Below, piece after piece: positions 7,285 to 15,947 of a DNA stretch of 34,089 nucleotides; positions within the stretch are counted from its first letter, which is position 1; each line of letters opens with the position of its first letter. Location of the stretch: positions 1 to 34,089 of the forward strand of contig JAXFOH010000006.1 in assembly GCA_034180465.1 (NCBI GenBank), read 5' to 3'. Position numbers and translations under genes: made by a program. The notes beneath the pieces are model-generated. The model was not told where the DNA came from. It ran no database searches and saw only the letters and a program-made list of their open reading frames with translations. This stretch comes from CAKUIA01 sp034180465. Its GTDB lineage: Bacteria > Verrucomicrobiota > Verrucomicrobiia > Opitutales > Intestinicryptomonadaceae.

Positions 7285-8769
7285 TTAATTTTTTGCGGCT
7301 TTTGCCTGTGCAATTTCCGCCTTTTCCTTTAGCACTGCCGTTTGTTCAACCTCTAAATTGTTGAAGAAATACGGGTCTTTGCAGTTTAAAGCATTAAATG
7401 TTTTAAGCTTGCCCGCGGGCTTTTCGAATATGCAGTTGTAAACCCTTAGCATTGAAACATCGTCGGCAACAACGGCATGGCGGTAGTCGGGAATGTCTTT
7501 TACCCTGATTTGCACGTTGTCGAGCGTTACGTTGTTTGCGTGGCGCAAATACAAGCCGAAAGATGGCAACGCAAAATTGAACATAAGACATTCGGGATAT
7601 TTGTTTTCAACTTCGGGCACGGGGGTTGTTGCCATTTTTTCAGTACCCGAACCGAAAACGTTGAATATGCAGTTGCGCAAAACCACGTTCGAAAGCTCGT
7701 GGCCGGGAATTGAAGTAATGCTGGAAGTTACAACCGTTTCGCTGTTGGCAACAATGTCGCTAATTACAACGTCTTTAATATAGCTTTTTTGCGCGTCTTT
7801 GTTGCGGTGTCCAACCCTTATGAATATGGGCACAAAAACGTTCGACATTACCAGGTTCGAAATTGCAACCTGTTCCATAAAGCCGCCGTCTACCGCCTCT
7901 AGGGCGATGCCCGCCAAACCCAACGGAAAGTCGCCCACGCGGCCGTATCTGCCCGAAATCCATTTGCTGGTTTTCCATTTTCTGATATTGTCTTCGGCGG
8001 CTTTTTTAAGCACGCAGTTCGAAATTGCAATGTTCTTAAAACCGCCAGCCGAAGCCGTGCCGAATTTTATGAAATTGCAGTTCGAGGAAACCACGCAGTT
8101 TGTTATTGCAACGTTTTCGACAACAAAGTTGCGGCTTTCGCTTTTAAAGCAAATGGCGTCGTCGTCGGTATTTATAATGCAGTCGCTAATTACAACATTT
8201 TTGCTGTCTATATCAAAACCGTCGTTATTCCAGTTCGAGTGCGCATAAATCTTCATTCTGTTTACTATAATTGTGTCGCACCTTTGCATTTTAAACGACC
8301 AAAACGCGGGATTTTTAAGCGTAATGCCCTCTACCCTTATGTTTTTAGAATCCCTAAACAAAATGCCTATGGGACGCCCACTCGCATTGTCGCCTTCGTT
8401 AAACAAGGCTCCGTTGCCGTTTATTTCTCCCATGCCTTTAATTGCAACGTCCTTTACCTTGTCGCCGAATACTAAAGCCTGATTATAATTTTCCTTGCCA
8501 GCTATGCCCGAAATAACGGCGTCTCTATCTAGATAAAGCGTTACGTTGTCGCGCAGCATTAAAGTTGCGGTTTTATATACGCCGGCGGGAACAAAAACTT
8601 CGCCGCCGCCCGTTTTGGAACATTCGTCTATTGCAGACTGGATTTCGTTTGTGCAAACGGTTTTGCCGTCGCCTTTGGCCTTAAAGTCGCTAACAACGTT
8701 CACCGAACGGGCCCAAAGCCCGCAAGCCGCAAACACCGCCAACGAAACGAATAGTGCAGATTTCTTCAT
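7285..8769 (-). CDS. Exported GH28-family beta-helix protein (pectin-active), copy 1
   Basis: A 494-residue secreted parallel beta-helix protein. It has a signal peptide (1-20, ending GLWA) and then the GH28 opening VNVVSDFKAKGDG with the T..IQSAIDEC..GGG..V.P.G block. The acid motifs are present as NND (181-183, in NNDGFDI) and DDD (202-204, in NTDDDAICFKS). The GHG and RIK motifs of classical polygalacturonases are not seen; the corresponding coil reads NFIKFGT. It is therefore a GH28-type glycosidase of uncertain bond specificity, probably acting on galacturonan or rhamnogalacturonan in the periplasm or outside. It is a diverged paralogue of the next gene. No Shine-Dalgarno site is obvious, and a weak promoter could lie in the 183-base gap upstream. 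Confidence 0.85.
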   Translation of the reverse strand: MKKSALFVSLAVFAACGLWARSVNVVSDFKAKGDGKTVCTNEIQSAIDECSKTGGGEVFVPAGVYKTATLMLRDNVTLYLDRDAVISGIAGKENYNQALVFGDKVKDVAIKGMGEINGNGALFNEGDNASGRPIGILFRDSKNIRVEGITLKNPAFWSFKMQRCDTIIVNRMKIYAHSNWNNDGFDIDSKNVVISDCIINTDDDAICFKSESRNFVVENVAITNCVVSSNCNFIKFGTASAGGFKNIAISNCVLKKAAEDNIRKWKTSKWISGRYGRVGDFPLGLAGIALEAVDGGFMEQVAISNLVMSNVFVPIFIRVGHRNKDAQKSYIKDVVISDIVANSETVVTSSITSIPGHELSNVVLRNCIFNVFGSGTEKMATTPVPEVENKYPECLMFNFALPSFGLYLRHANNVTLDNVQIRVKDIPDYRHAVVADDVSMLRVYNCIFEKPAGKLKTFNALNCKDPYFFNNLEVEQTAVLKEKAEIAQAKAAKN

Positions 8770-8892
8770 ATATACTTTCTTTTATTGTTAATCTAAAACT
8801 TGTTTATAAATTCACAAAAAAGCTAACCTATAAGCATAGACAAGTAAACAAAAAAATCCGGCAAAAACCGGCCCATTTAAATCCCAAATCTT

Positions 8893-8930
8893 TGCAAAAC
8901 AAAAAGCCCCTCCTAAAACAGTGGGGCTTT
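8893..8930 (-). terminator. Rho-independent terminator after GH28 copy 2
   Basis: On the minus strand AAAGCCCC pairs with GGGGCTTT (8923-8930 with 8903-8910) around a 12-base loop, and a T-rich run follows. It lies 22 bases after the TAG at 8953. A second, weaker hairpin (CCGG at 8858-8861 and 8868-8871, with a T run) follows. The rest of the 8770-8952 gap is AT-rich and holds at best a weak promoter for GH28 copy 1 (TTGTGA, 16 bases, TAGATT). Confidence 0.85.
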
Positions 8931-8952
8931 GCATTGAAATATTCTGTTTTGC

Positions 8953-10449
8953 CTATTTTTTTGCGGCAACTTTTTGCGGGAACTGCTCGCAGTTTTCTAT
9001 CTTGTAGTTTTGGCAGCCTACAAGGTTTATTGTTGCCAACTTGCCTTCGGGCTTTTCGAACACACAGTTTAAAAGGCGCAGCCTGTTTGTGTCGTCCGCA
9101 AAAATTGCGTGCCTAAAGTCGGGCTTGCCCCTTACGGCAAACTGCACATTGTTAAGCGTAATATTGTCGGCATGGCGTATATACATGCCGTAGGCTGGCA
9201 TTGCCATTCCGAACATTTCGCTTGCCGGATACCCGTTTATCCTTTCGGGAACTTTTTGGAACGCCTTTTCTACGGGGGCCGACCCGTACATATTAAAGAA
9301 GCAGTCGCTAATTGCAACATTCGACAATTCGTGTTCGGGAACGCTTGCAATTATGCAGGGAACGGGGCTTACACTGTTTGCGATAACGTTGCTGATTGTT
9401 ATGTTTCTTATTGCGCTTTTGCGGGCATCTGTGTTGCGGTGGCCTACCCTTATAAGAATGGGTGTTTTTACATCGGTCATAACAATGTTCGAAATTGCAA
9501 CGCCGTCCATAATCGCACCGTCTACCGCTTCCAAAGCAATGCCGTCTATGCCCATGCGCTTTGAACCAAGCTCGCCTATGCGTTTTTGGTAGCTCGCATA
9601 TTTTTTCGGGTTTACCGCCCACTGGCGCAAATTGTCTTCGCTTGCGCTCTTCATGACAATGTTCGAAATTGCAATATTTCTAAATCCCTTTACAGATCCC
9701 GTGCCGAACTTTATAAAGTTGCAGTTCGAAGCCAATATGCAGTTTGTTACCGTTATGTTTTCAATCATAAACTCTTCGTCTTCGCTTTTAAAACAAAGAG
9801 CATCGTCGTCGGTATCCACAATGCAGTTGCTTATTACCACATTTTTGCTTTCAATATCGAAGCCGTCGTTGTTGAAGTTTACATGCGAATAGATTTTAAT
9901 TCCGTCTACTTTTACCGTATCGCAGCTTTGCATTCTAAACGACCAAAACGCCGAGTTTTTAAGCGTAATGCCCGAAACTTTCATATTCTTCGAATCGCGC
10001 ATAAAAAGGGCTATTGGACGGCCTTCGGTGTTGTCTTTTTCCAAAAAGCTGAGGCCGTTGCCGTTTATTTCGCCCATGCCTTCAATGGTAACGTTTTCCA
10101 GCTTGTCGCACATAATAAGGGCTTTGTAGAACTTTTGCGAAGCCAATACTCCGTGGCCTACAACTGGATAGTTGTCGCGGCCTTCAACGCCCAAAATCAC
10201 ACTGTTGCGCTCTAAATGCAGTGTTATGTTGCTTTTAAGATATAATGTAGACGTTTTAAAAACGCCTTCGGGAATTATAACTTTGCCGCCGCCGCTTTTT
10301 GCGCATTCGTCTATTGCCGCCTGAATTTGCTTTGTGCAAATGGTTTTGCCGTCGGGCACGGCGTTAAAGTCGCTAACAACGTTTACCGTGCGAGCCCACA
10401 GCGAAAATGCCGCCGCCAATATGGATAGTGTCAATGTAAGTTTCTTCAT
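8953..10449 (-). CDS. Exported GH28-family beta-helix protein (pectin-active), copy 2
   Basis: A 498-residue paralogue of the following GH28 gene, similar along its whole length (VNVVSDF, GMGEINGNG, NNDGFDI, TDDDA, NCNFIKFGT). It has a signal peptide of about 19 residues ending SLWA. The probable acid residues are in NND (193-195) and DDD (214-216); again there is no GHG motif. It has an extra loop around 94-108 absent from copy 1. It starts four bases after the stop of the esterase gene, so the two are co-transcribed and probably act on the same decorated pectin: the esterase removes acyl groups and this protein cleaves the backbone or side chain. It ends in TAG and is followed by a clear terminator. 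Confidence 0.85.
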   Translation of the reverse strand: MKKLTLTLSILAAAFSLWARTVNVVSDFNAVPDGKTICTKQIQAAIDECAKSGGGKVIIPEGVFKTSTLYLKSNITLHLERNSVILGVEGRDNYPVVGHGVLASQKFYKALIMCDKLENVTIEGMGEINGNGLSFLEKDNTEGRPIALFMRDSKNMKVSGITLKNSAFWSFRMQSCDTVKVDGIKIYSHVNFNNDGFDIESKNVVISNCIVDTDDDALCFKSEDEEFMIENITVTNCILASNCNFIKFGTGSVKGFRNIAISNIVMKSASEDNLRQWAVNPKKYASYQKRIGELGSKRMGIDGIALEAVDGAIMDGVAISNIVMTDVKTPILIRVGHRNTDARKSAIRNITISNVIANSVSPVPCIIASVPEHELSNVAISDCFFNMYGSAPVEKAFQKVPERINGYPASEMFGMAMPAYGMYIRHADNITLNNVQFAVRGKPDFRHAIFADDTNRLRLLNCVFEKPEGKLATINLVGCQNYKIENCEQFPQKVAAKK

Positions 10450-10453
10450 GTTT

Positions 10454-11740
10454 TTATTTTTTAAGGCTTAAGTGTTTCAGGATAAATTCGTGCTCTTGTT
10501 TAAAGAATTCGGGTGTTCTGTCGTGCGGGGTGTTCTGCATTGTCATATACGACTTTTTGCCGCCGTAGTTGTTGTACATTGCCATTATAGAGCTTGGCGA
10601 ACACGTTTCGTCTAAAAGCCCTATGGCTACAAACATCTCGGCTTTCGCTTTTGCGCCTAGCAATGCCATATCAAAATATTTCGAAATTTCGTTTGTTTCG
10701 CTTTGGCGTTTGTCGTTTACCCAAAAAGGCCAGGCCGACCTGCGGTCTTTGTTTACGCTGCCCAAGTCGCACATTGCGGGAGCCGCAGGACAAATCGCGG
10801 TAACTTTGTCGGACAAATACGCGGCCATTATCGACTGCGCGCCGCCCTGGCTAAAGCCGCGAACTACAAAATGTTTTTTGTCGAAATTCGGGTGGCTTTC
10901 TATTGCGCATAAAACGGCGTATAGCCTTTTAAACATTCCGTAAAAATAAATTTGGGTTGGGTCGCCGTCTTTTACGCCTATTTTGTTGTAGCGTTTCAAT
11001 ACGCCGTTTCGCGCAGAATCTATTTCGTCGGCAGAGGCATTGTAAAAGAAAGGATGCGGATTAAGTGTTACGCTTAATGCACCAAGTTTTGCATATTTTA
11101 TGGCATCGCTCATATTTGCCGAAAATGTTCCCGCCCCGTATACCGTAAGCATGGCGGGCAGCTTTTTAGAGCCTTTGGGTTTTGCCAAGTAGCCCGAAGC
11201 CCTTACGGGGTTTGCAGAGCCCAACTCGCCGCCGCCCAAATCTATCACGTAACCGTAAAGCTCTACTAAGCCCTCGTCCCTAATTTTTGTAAGCGAAAAC
11301 TTAAGCTGATATTTCGAAAGCTCTTTTTTTGCATTGTTCCAAAATTCGTCGGCATCTTCGGCTGGCGTGTTGGCGGGCAAAATCTTTTCGGGGGAAACCA
11401 GCACACCGTTTCCGTTTAGGTGCTTTTTCGCCGCAGGCGAATTTTTTTCGACAGCGTTTTCGGCGGTAAATATAACCGCGCCGCACTCTTTGGGCAAAAC
11501 CGAAGCCTTGCCCGATTCCAACGAGCCTTCGGCCGCCTTATAGCCGTTTATTTTTGCCGACCACGAAGCGGTTTTGGGACAGTCTTGCACCGTAAATTCC
11601 ACGGGGCTGCCCGCAGTTGCTATATCGTTTTTTGCGTTGTTTTTAACCGATATTTCGGCGTTAAGTGTAAACGCGATAAAAACGAACGCTGTTAGCGAAA
11701 ATATGTATTTTTTTGTTTTTAGAAAAGTCATCACATACAT
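10454..11740 (-). CDS. Exported CE7-type acetyl esterase (AXE1-like)
   Basis: A 428-residue secreted alpha/beta hydrolase. A signal peptide occupies about residues 1-28 (TLNA end). An N-terminal beta-rich segment (30-125) precedes the CE7-like catalytic domain. The nucleophile is Ser297 in RGFSQGG, with Asp377 in GLLDETC and His406 in NTPHDRT completing the triad. CE7 enzymes remove acetyl groups from xylan, pectin-derived or small sugar esters. The N-terminal extension makes it about 100 residues longer than cytoplasmic CE7 enzymes. Two ATG codons (11740 and 11731) are possible starts and neither has a good Shine-Dalgarno site. It leads an operon with GH28 copy 2, and a uxaC-like operator motif lies just upstream. 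Confidence 0.8.
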   Translation of the reverse strand: MYVMTFLKTKKYIFSLTAFVFIAFTLNAEISVKNNAKNDIATAGSPVEFTVQDCPKTASWSAKINGYKAAEGSLESGKASVLPKECGAVIFTAENAVEKNSPAAKKHLNGNGVLVSPEKILPANTPAEDADEFWNNAKKELSKYQLKFSLTKIRDEGLVELYGYVIDLGGGELGSANPVRASGYLAKPKGSKKLPAMLTVYGAGTFSANMSDAIKYAKLGALSVTLNPHPFFYNASADEIDSARNGVLKRYNKIGVKDGDPTQIYFYGMFKRLYAVLCAIESHPNFDKKHFVVRGFSQGGAQSIMAAYLSDKVTAICPAAPAMCDLGSVNKDRRSAWPFWVNDKRQSETNEISKYFDMALLGAKAKAEMFVAIGLLDETCSPSSIMAMYNNYGGKKSYMTMQNTPHDRTPEFFKQEHEFILKHLSLKK

Positions 11741-11761
11741 TTGTTTTTGTTAAAGACCTAA

Positions 11762-11777
11762 AACTAGCAAGCAAATG
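11762..11777. promoter_or_regulatory. Possible operator related to the uxaC palindrome
   Basis: On the minus strand CATTTGCTTGCTAGTT matches the uxaC-upstream palindrome at 11 of 16 positions, with an identical TTTGCTTGC core, and lies 21 bases before the esterase ATG, similar to the 28 bases at uxaC. Its second arm is degenerate, so this is only a candidate for a shared pectin/uronate regulator. Confidence 0.25.
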
Positions 11778-11842
11778 TGACAAATTCAAGCATTTTAACA
11801 AAGCTAAACTTAACTTACATAAAAACACAAAAGCCTGTAAAC

Positions 11843-11872
11843 TAAAAAAGCAAAGGTTTTCTTAAAAAAACC
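11843..11872 (-). terminator. Possible weak terminator of the MFS gene
   Basis: On the minus strand GGTTTT and AAAACC (11855-11860 with 11867-11872) form a six-pair stem followed by TTTGCTTTTTT. The stem is AT-rich and weak, but the position, eight bases after the MFS stop, is right. The remainder of the 11741-11880 gap shows no gene. Confidence 0.4.
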
Positions 11873-11880
11873 GCATTAAT

Positions 11881-13258
11881 TTACATCGACGATTTTCTTG
11901 CCGTATATTTCAAAGACTCTGCAATTTCGGGAAGGGCTTTGTCTTTCTTGCAGTAAATTGCCCTTGCAATCTTTCTTATAGAGGGTCTGAAATACTCGAA
12001 AACAACCGCACTTGCAACGCATATTGCGCCCGCCACAAAAAGCACCCACTCCATACCGAACAGCTTCGACAAATATCCCTGCAAAAGACTTCCCAAGGGC
12101 TGCATACCGAAAAAGCATATTGTAAAAAGGCTCATAATGCGCCCCCTCTTGTTGTCGTCTACCAAACTTTGCAAAAGGGTATTGCACGAAGCCGTTGTTG
12201 CTATAAGCCCAAAGCCCATTGCCACGCAAAAGAAATATGTTAGCGGCATGTTGTTAGAAAGCGAAACAACCATAATGCCAACACCCAGCATACCCGACGA
12301 AAGCGTTATAAGCTTGCCCAAGCCCAACACGCTTTTGCGCGAAGCTAAATATAGTGAAGCCGCCAAAGAACCCAAGCCTATAAGGCTCATCATATTGCCC
12401 AAAATTTCGCTTCCGCCGCCGAAACGGTCTACAAAGGCGGGTAAAAGCATAGGTAGCGGCGCGCCCCAAAAACAGACTGTTGCAAGCAAAATAAGCAAAG
12501 CCCTAATAGGCAAAATCGATTTCGCATACGAAACACCCTCTTTTATCTGCTCAATTGCATTTGCATTCGATGCCCCTTTGGGCTTTGTATCTGCGTTAAT
12601 CATAAACAGGGCAATCAACGTAGCCCAATATGTTATAAAATTTATTGCAAAGCACGCCGTCTCGCCAACGGCTGCAACAATAACGCCGCCAAAGGCCGGG
12701 CCTATAAATTTTGTCCCGTTAATGGCTGTGGCGTTCAATGCAATGGCGTTGCTTAAGTCTTCGGGGGGCACCAGTTTCGAGTATATCGACTGCCTTGTGG
12801 GGGCATCGAAACTTACCGTTATGCCGAATGCAAGCGAAATTGCCAAAATCCAAAAAAGGTTTACAAGCCCCGTATACGTTAACACAGCAAGCATTGCCGA
12901 CATAACCATAAACGCCGACTGCGTGCACAACAAAACTTTTTTGCGGTCGAACCTGTCGGCAACAACGCCAGCAAAGGGAGTTATAAACAAAACGGGAATT
13001 TGCGTTAAAAATACCGACAAGCTAAGCAAAAAAACCGAATCGGTTATTTTATAAACCAAATAGCCCATTGCAACCTGCTGCATCCACGAGCCCAACAGGG
13101 TTATAAACTGCCCCCGAAAAATACAGCGCAAAATTGCGGTTGCGCAACGCCTTAAACGTATATTTAAAGACGGCCGCATTGCGGGGGATAAGCTCTTTTA
13201 TGCCTACTTTTCCCCATCGGTATGCGTGTTGCGGAGTGCTGTTGTCGCTGTATCTCAT
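11881..13258 (-). pseudogene. MFS exporter (EntS/MFS_3 type), frameshifted near the N-terminus
   Basis: The natural frame starts at the ATG at 13258 and reads into ALRNRNFALYFSG. The expected continuation QFITLLGSWMQQVAMGY lies in the next frame. One extra base in a run of five G (plus-strand C at 13111-13115) explains the break: with four G the frames join into a 458-residue protein of normal length. Downstream sequence has the family signature GVVADRFDRKKVL in the loop after helix 2 and about twelve hydrophobic segments. Members export small molecules such as siderophores or drugs. A frame opening at 13179 encodes 432 residues, but its first 20 or so (MRPSLNIRLRRCA...) are a frameshift artefact. 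The gene starts directly after the topB terminator, and I see no separate promoter. Either a true mutation, a variable homopolymer or a sequencing error. Confidence 0.8.
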
Positions 13259-13265
13259 CGTTCAA

Positions 13266-13315
13266 TAAAAAACGGCATATCGAAAGATTGGATAAGTCGA
13301 AACGCCGTTTTTTTT
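13266..13315 (-). terminator. Rho-independent terminator after topB, bidirectional form
   Basis: AACGGC (13271-13276) pairs with GCCGTT (13303-13308), and inner TCGA copies extend the stem to about ten pairs with one wobble and one mismatch around a 13-base loop. T runs flank both sides. It lies just past the topB TAG at 13338 and ends eight bases before the MFS start. Confidence 0.8.
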
Positions 13316-13337
13316 GCAAATTCAATATATGGCAAAG

Positions 13338-15929
13338 CTATTCTGCGTCGGCCTTCTTTACCCTTTTAACCGTGCTTTTCTTTGCGGGTTTTTTGGCTGT
13401 GGCTTTTGCAGCCTTCTTCTCTCCTGCGGGCTTTGCCGCCCTAGGCAAAAATTCGAAAGACACTCCGCCCTTTTCGTTCAAGACCAAAAATGCCGAAAAC
13501 TTTTTGTTTGTGCGCTTCGAAATAAAGTCTTCTATAAGAGGGGTTTTGCCCTTTTCTATAAGCTCTTTAACTTCGCTGTTATCGAATTTGTGCGAAAGCA
13601 TTGTTTTGCTTAGCCTGAAAGCGTCCTTTAAAATTGCGCCGTCTTTTACGCAAACATACGAGGTTGGCGTTTCGACAACAACCGAGCCTTCGCCGTTTTT
13701 AATGAAGCTTGGGCAGTTGCCCAAAACTTCGGCCGTGGAAATGTCGAAGTCGGCGGGAGTTTGCTCTGTGGCAGTTTCTCTAGAATTTGGGAACTCGAAT
13801 TTAATCTTTAGGCTGTCGTCTATATAAAGGCTGGCATCGTAGGGCTTGCCAGTTTTGTTGCTTTTAAAGCCTGTAAGCGGGCCAATCCTTTTATTTACAA
13901 CCAATTCCCTAACTTCGTCTTTCGACAATTTTCGGTTGCCTATTGTCTTGTAGATTTGGAATAGGCCGTCTTTTGATTTATACGACCTAAAAGTTTCAAG
14001 CAATGTGCCGTCTCCCGAAGGGGAGGGAATGTCGGTGGGCTGAACGTCCGCATCGGCCTCGTTAAAATTTTTTGTGACTTCGACAATATGCGTAGTCATA
14101 TCGGATATTCCGTGCATAAAATCTTTTCTGGTTAGTTCTTTTTTCTCGATAAGCCTGAGTTTATGCTCCCAGTCTCCCGTAAGGGCGGGGCTTGTAAGCT
14201 CGTTTACCCCAACGGTTTTAAGAAATGTTATAAATGTTTGCGCTTTAACGGTAGGCAACAAGTCGCGCTTTTGCCTTTCCACAAATTTGTGGGATATAAG
14301 CGTTTCGATAATCTGCGCGCGCGTGGCGGGAGTACCCAATCCCTTTTCCTTCATAGCTTCGGCAAGTTCTTCGTCGTCTACAAGTTTGCCGGCCGTTTCC
14401 ATTGCGGTTAGCAAAGTAGCCTCGGTATAGCGCGGAGGAGCTTTTGTGAACTCCTCCTCTATTCTGCCTTCGCCTACTGCGGCGTTTTCGCTGCCGGCAG
14501 TCAAAGCCGGCAAAATGGCGGTACTTTCACCCTTTTTGCCCGAATTGTCGTCGGCAATGTCGTCTACAGACTGTTTGTTGTAAACCTCCAAAAAGCCGGC
14601 CGACTTTAAAACTTTGCCTTCGCTTTTAAAAAGGTGTCCATCGCAAGATGTAGAGCGCACGGTAACATCGAAAACCGCTTCGGGATAGAATGCCGCAATG
14701 AACCTGCGGGCAATCATATCGTAAATCTTGGCTTCGTCGTGGCTAAGTTTGCCCGAGTTAAGCCCTGTTGGGATTATTGCAAAGTGGTCGCTTACCTGCT
14801 TGTTGTTGAAAATCTTTTTATTGAAAAAGTTTACATACTTTTCGTCCAACGCGCGCTGCGCAAATGGTTTGTATTCGCCCTGCAAAGACGAAAGCGTGCG
14901 CAAAACCACATTGCCGTAGTCTTCGGGCAAAGCCCTGGAATCGGTACGCGGATACGTTACCATTTTGTGCTTTTCATACAGGCTTTGCGTTAGGCTTAGC
15001 GTTTTGCCTGCCGGGAAGGAAAACCTGTTGTTTGCCTCCCTTTGCAAAGTGGTTAAGTCGTACAAGCGCGGGGCTGCGCGTTTAGACTGCGTTTTTTTGT
15101 CGGTGGCGACAACGCTTTTAGCGTTTAGGGCTTCTTTTAAGATTTTTTCGGCTTGGGCATAATCCCAAACGCGATCCGCCTTGTCGGGAGAATCTTTGTC
15201 GGCCTTAAAGTCGGGCTTAATGTACACGCCGGTATATTCGCCGTTTGCCACCTTAAAGTCCGCCAAAATTTTCCAGAACTTTTTGGGTTGGAATGCGTCT
15301 ATTTGCTCTTGGCGTTCGACAATCATTGCAAGCGTCGGCGTTTGAACGCGGCCTACGCTTACCATTTCCTTTACGCGGCTGCCATACATTCTAGTAGTTA
15401 CCGCCCTAGTTCCGTTAATGCCTATAAGCCAGTCGGCCTCGCTTCGACAGCGGGCGGCGTCCTGCAGCGACTCCATTTCCTCCTGGCTTCGCAGATTTGC
15501 AAAAGCCTCTCTAATGGCGTCGGGCGTCATCGAAGAAAACCACAAACGCATACGCTGTTTCTTGCATTTGCAGATTTCGTAAACGTATGTAAAGATAAGT
15601 TCGCCCTCCCTACCCGCATCGCATGCGTTATACAGCACGTCTATATCGGATCGGTTCATAAGCGATTTTAAAGACTTTAGCTTGGGCTTTGTCTTTTCTA
15701 TCGCCTTAAGGGTGAATTTTTCGGGAATGATGGGCAAGGTAGCCATGCTCCAGCGGGCGTATTTTTTGTCGATATCGGCGGGCATGCAAAGTTCGACAAG
15801 ATGGCCGACTGCCGACGAAACGACAAACTCGTCGCTTTCGTAGTAGTCGTCTACTTTGCGCATCTTGCCAAGCACGCGCGCTATATCGGCGGCAACGCTA
15901 GGTTTTTCGGCTATAACAAGCTTTTTCAT
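13338..15929 (-). CDS. topB: DNA topoisomerase III (TopB), long form
   Basis: A type IA topoisomerase that passes single strands and decatenates DNA, often working with RecQ. The Toprim domain has Glu8 (AEKP) and DAGREGE (104-110). SVGRVQTPTL (191-200) and the active-site Tyr326 in TYPRTDSR follow. It is about 200 residues longer than E. coli TopB. The extension holds two copies of a C-terminal Toprim-associated repeat (roughly 630-700 and 725-825, each with a TPLI/GPLTGF-type block), then a Lys/Ala-rich basic tail resembling histone H1-like tails. The start is taken as the ATG at 15929; a TTG directly before it extends the open frame by one codon. It lies 18 bases after the aminotransferase gene and ends in TAG. 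Confidence 0.92.
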   Translation of the reverse strand: MKKLVIAEKPSVAADIARVLGKMRKVDDYYESDEFVVSSAVGHLVELCMPADIDKKYARWSMATLPIIPEKFTLKAIEKTKPKLKSLKSLMNRSDIDVLYNACDAGREGELIFTYVYEICKCKKQRMRLWFSSMTPDAIREAFANLRSQEEMESLQDAARCRSEADWLIGINGTRAVTTRMYGSRVKEMVSVGRVQTPTLAMIVERQEQIDAFQPKKFWKILADFKVANGEYTGVYIKPDFKADKDSPDKADRVWDYAQAEKILKEALNAKSVVATDKKTQSKRAAPRLYDLTTLQREANNRFSFPAGKTLSLTQSLYEKHKMVTYPRTDSRALPEDYGNVVLRTLSSLQGEYKPFAQRALDEKYVNFFNKKIFNNKQVSDHFAIIPTGLNSGKLSHDEAKIYDMIARRFIAAFYPEAVFDVTVRSTSCDGHLFKSEGKVLKSAGFLEVYNKQSVDDIADDNSGKKGESTAILPALTAGSENAAVGEGRIEEEFTKAPPRYTEATLLTAMETAGKLVDDEELAEAMKEKGLGTPATRAQIIETLISHKFVERQKRDLLPTVKAQTFITFLKTVGVNELTSPALTGDWEHKLRLIEKKELTRKDFMHGISDMTTHIVEVTKNFNEADADVQPTDIPSPSGDGTLLETFRSYKSKDGLFQIYKTIGNRKLSKDEVRELVVNKRIGPLTGFKSNKTGKPYDASLYIDDSLKIKFEFPNSRETATEQTPADFDISTAEVLGNCPSFIKNGEGSVVVETPTSYVCVKDGAILKDAFRLSKTMLSHKFDNSEVKELIEKGKTPLIEDFISKRTNKKFSAFLVLNEKGGVSFEFLPRAAKPAGEKKAAKATAKKPAKKSTVKRVKKADAE

Positions 15930-15947
15930 CAATCCCGAAACTACAAA

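Noticed and set aside
9586..10215. 209-codon open frame on the plus strand
   Set aside because: Antisense shadow of GH28 copy 2; the composition (Tyr, Phe and Arg rich, no domain) is that of a shadow frame.
7285..10449. Recent tandem duplication of GH28 genes
   Set aside because: The two proteins differ at very many positions and in a loop length, so the duplication is old or the copies were acquired separately.
12137..13054. 305-codon open frame on the plus strand
   Set aside because: It lies wholly antisense to the MFS gene, whose minus-strand translation matches a known family. The frame is open because of biased codon use.
13180..13258. Separate small gene upstream of the MFS transporter
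   Set aside because: Its C-terminal residues RNRNFALYFSG continue the MFS family alignment exactly; it is the N-terminus of the same gene in another frame.
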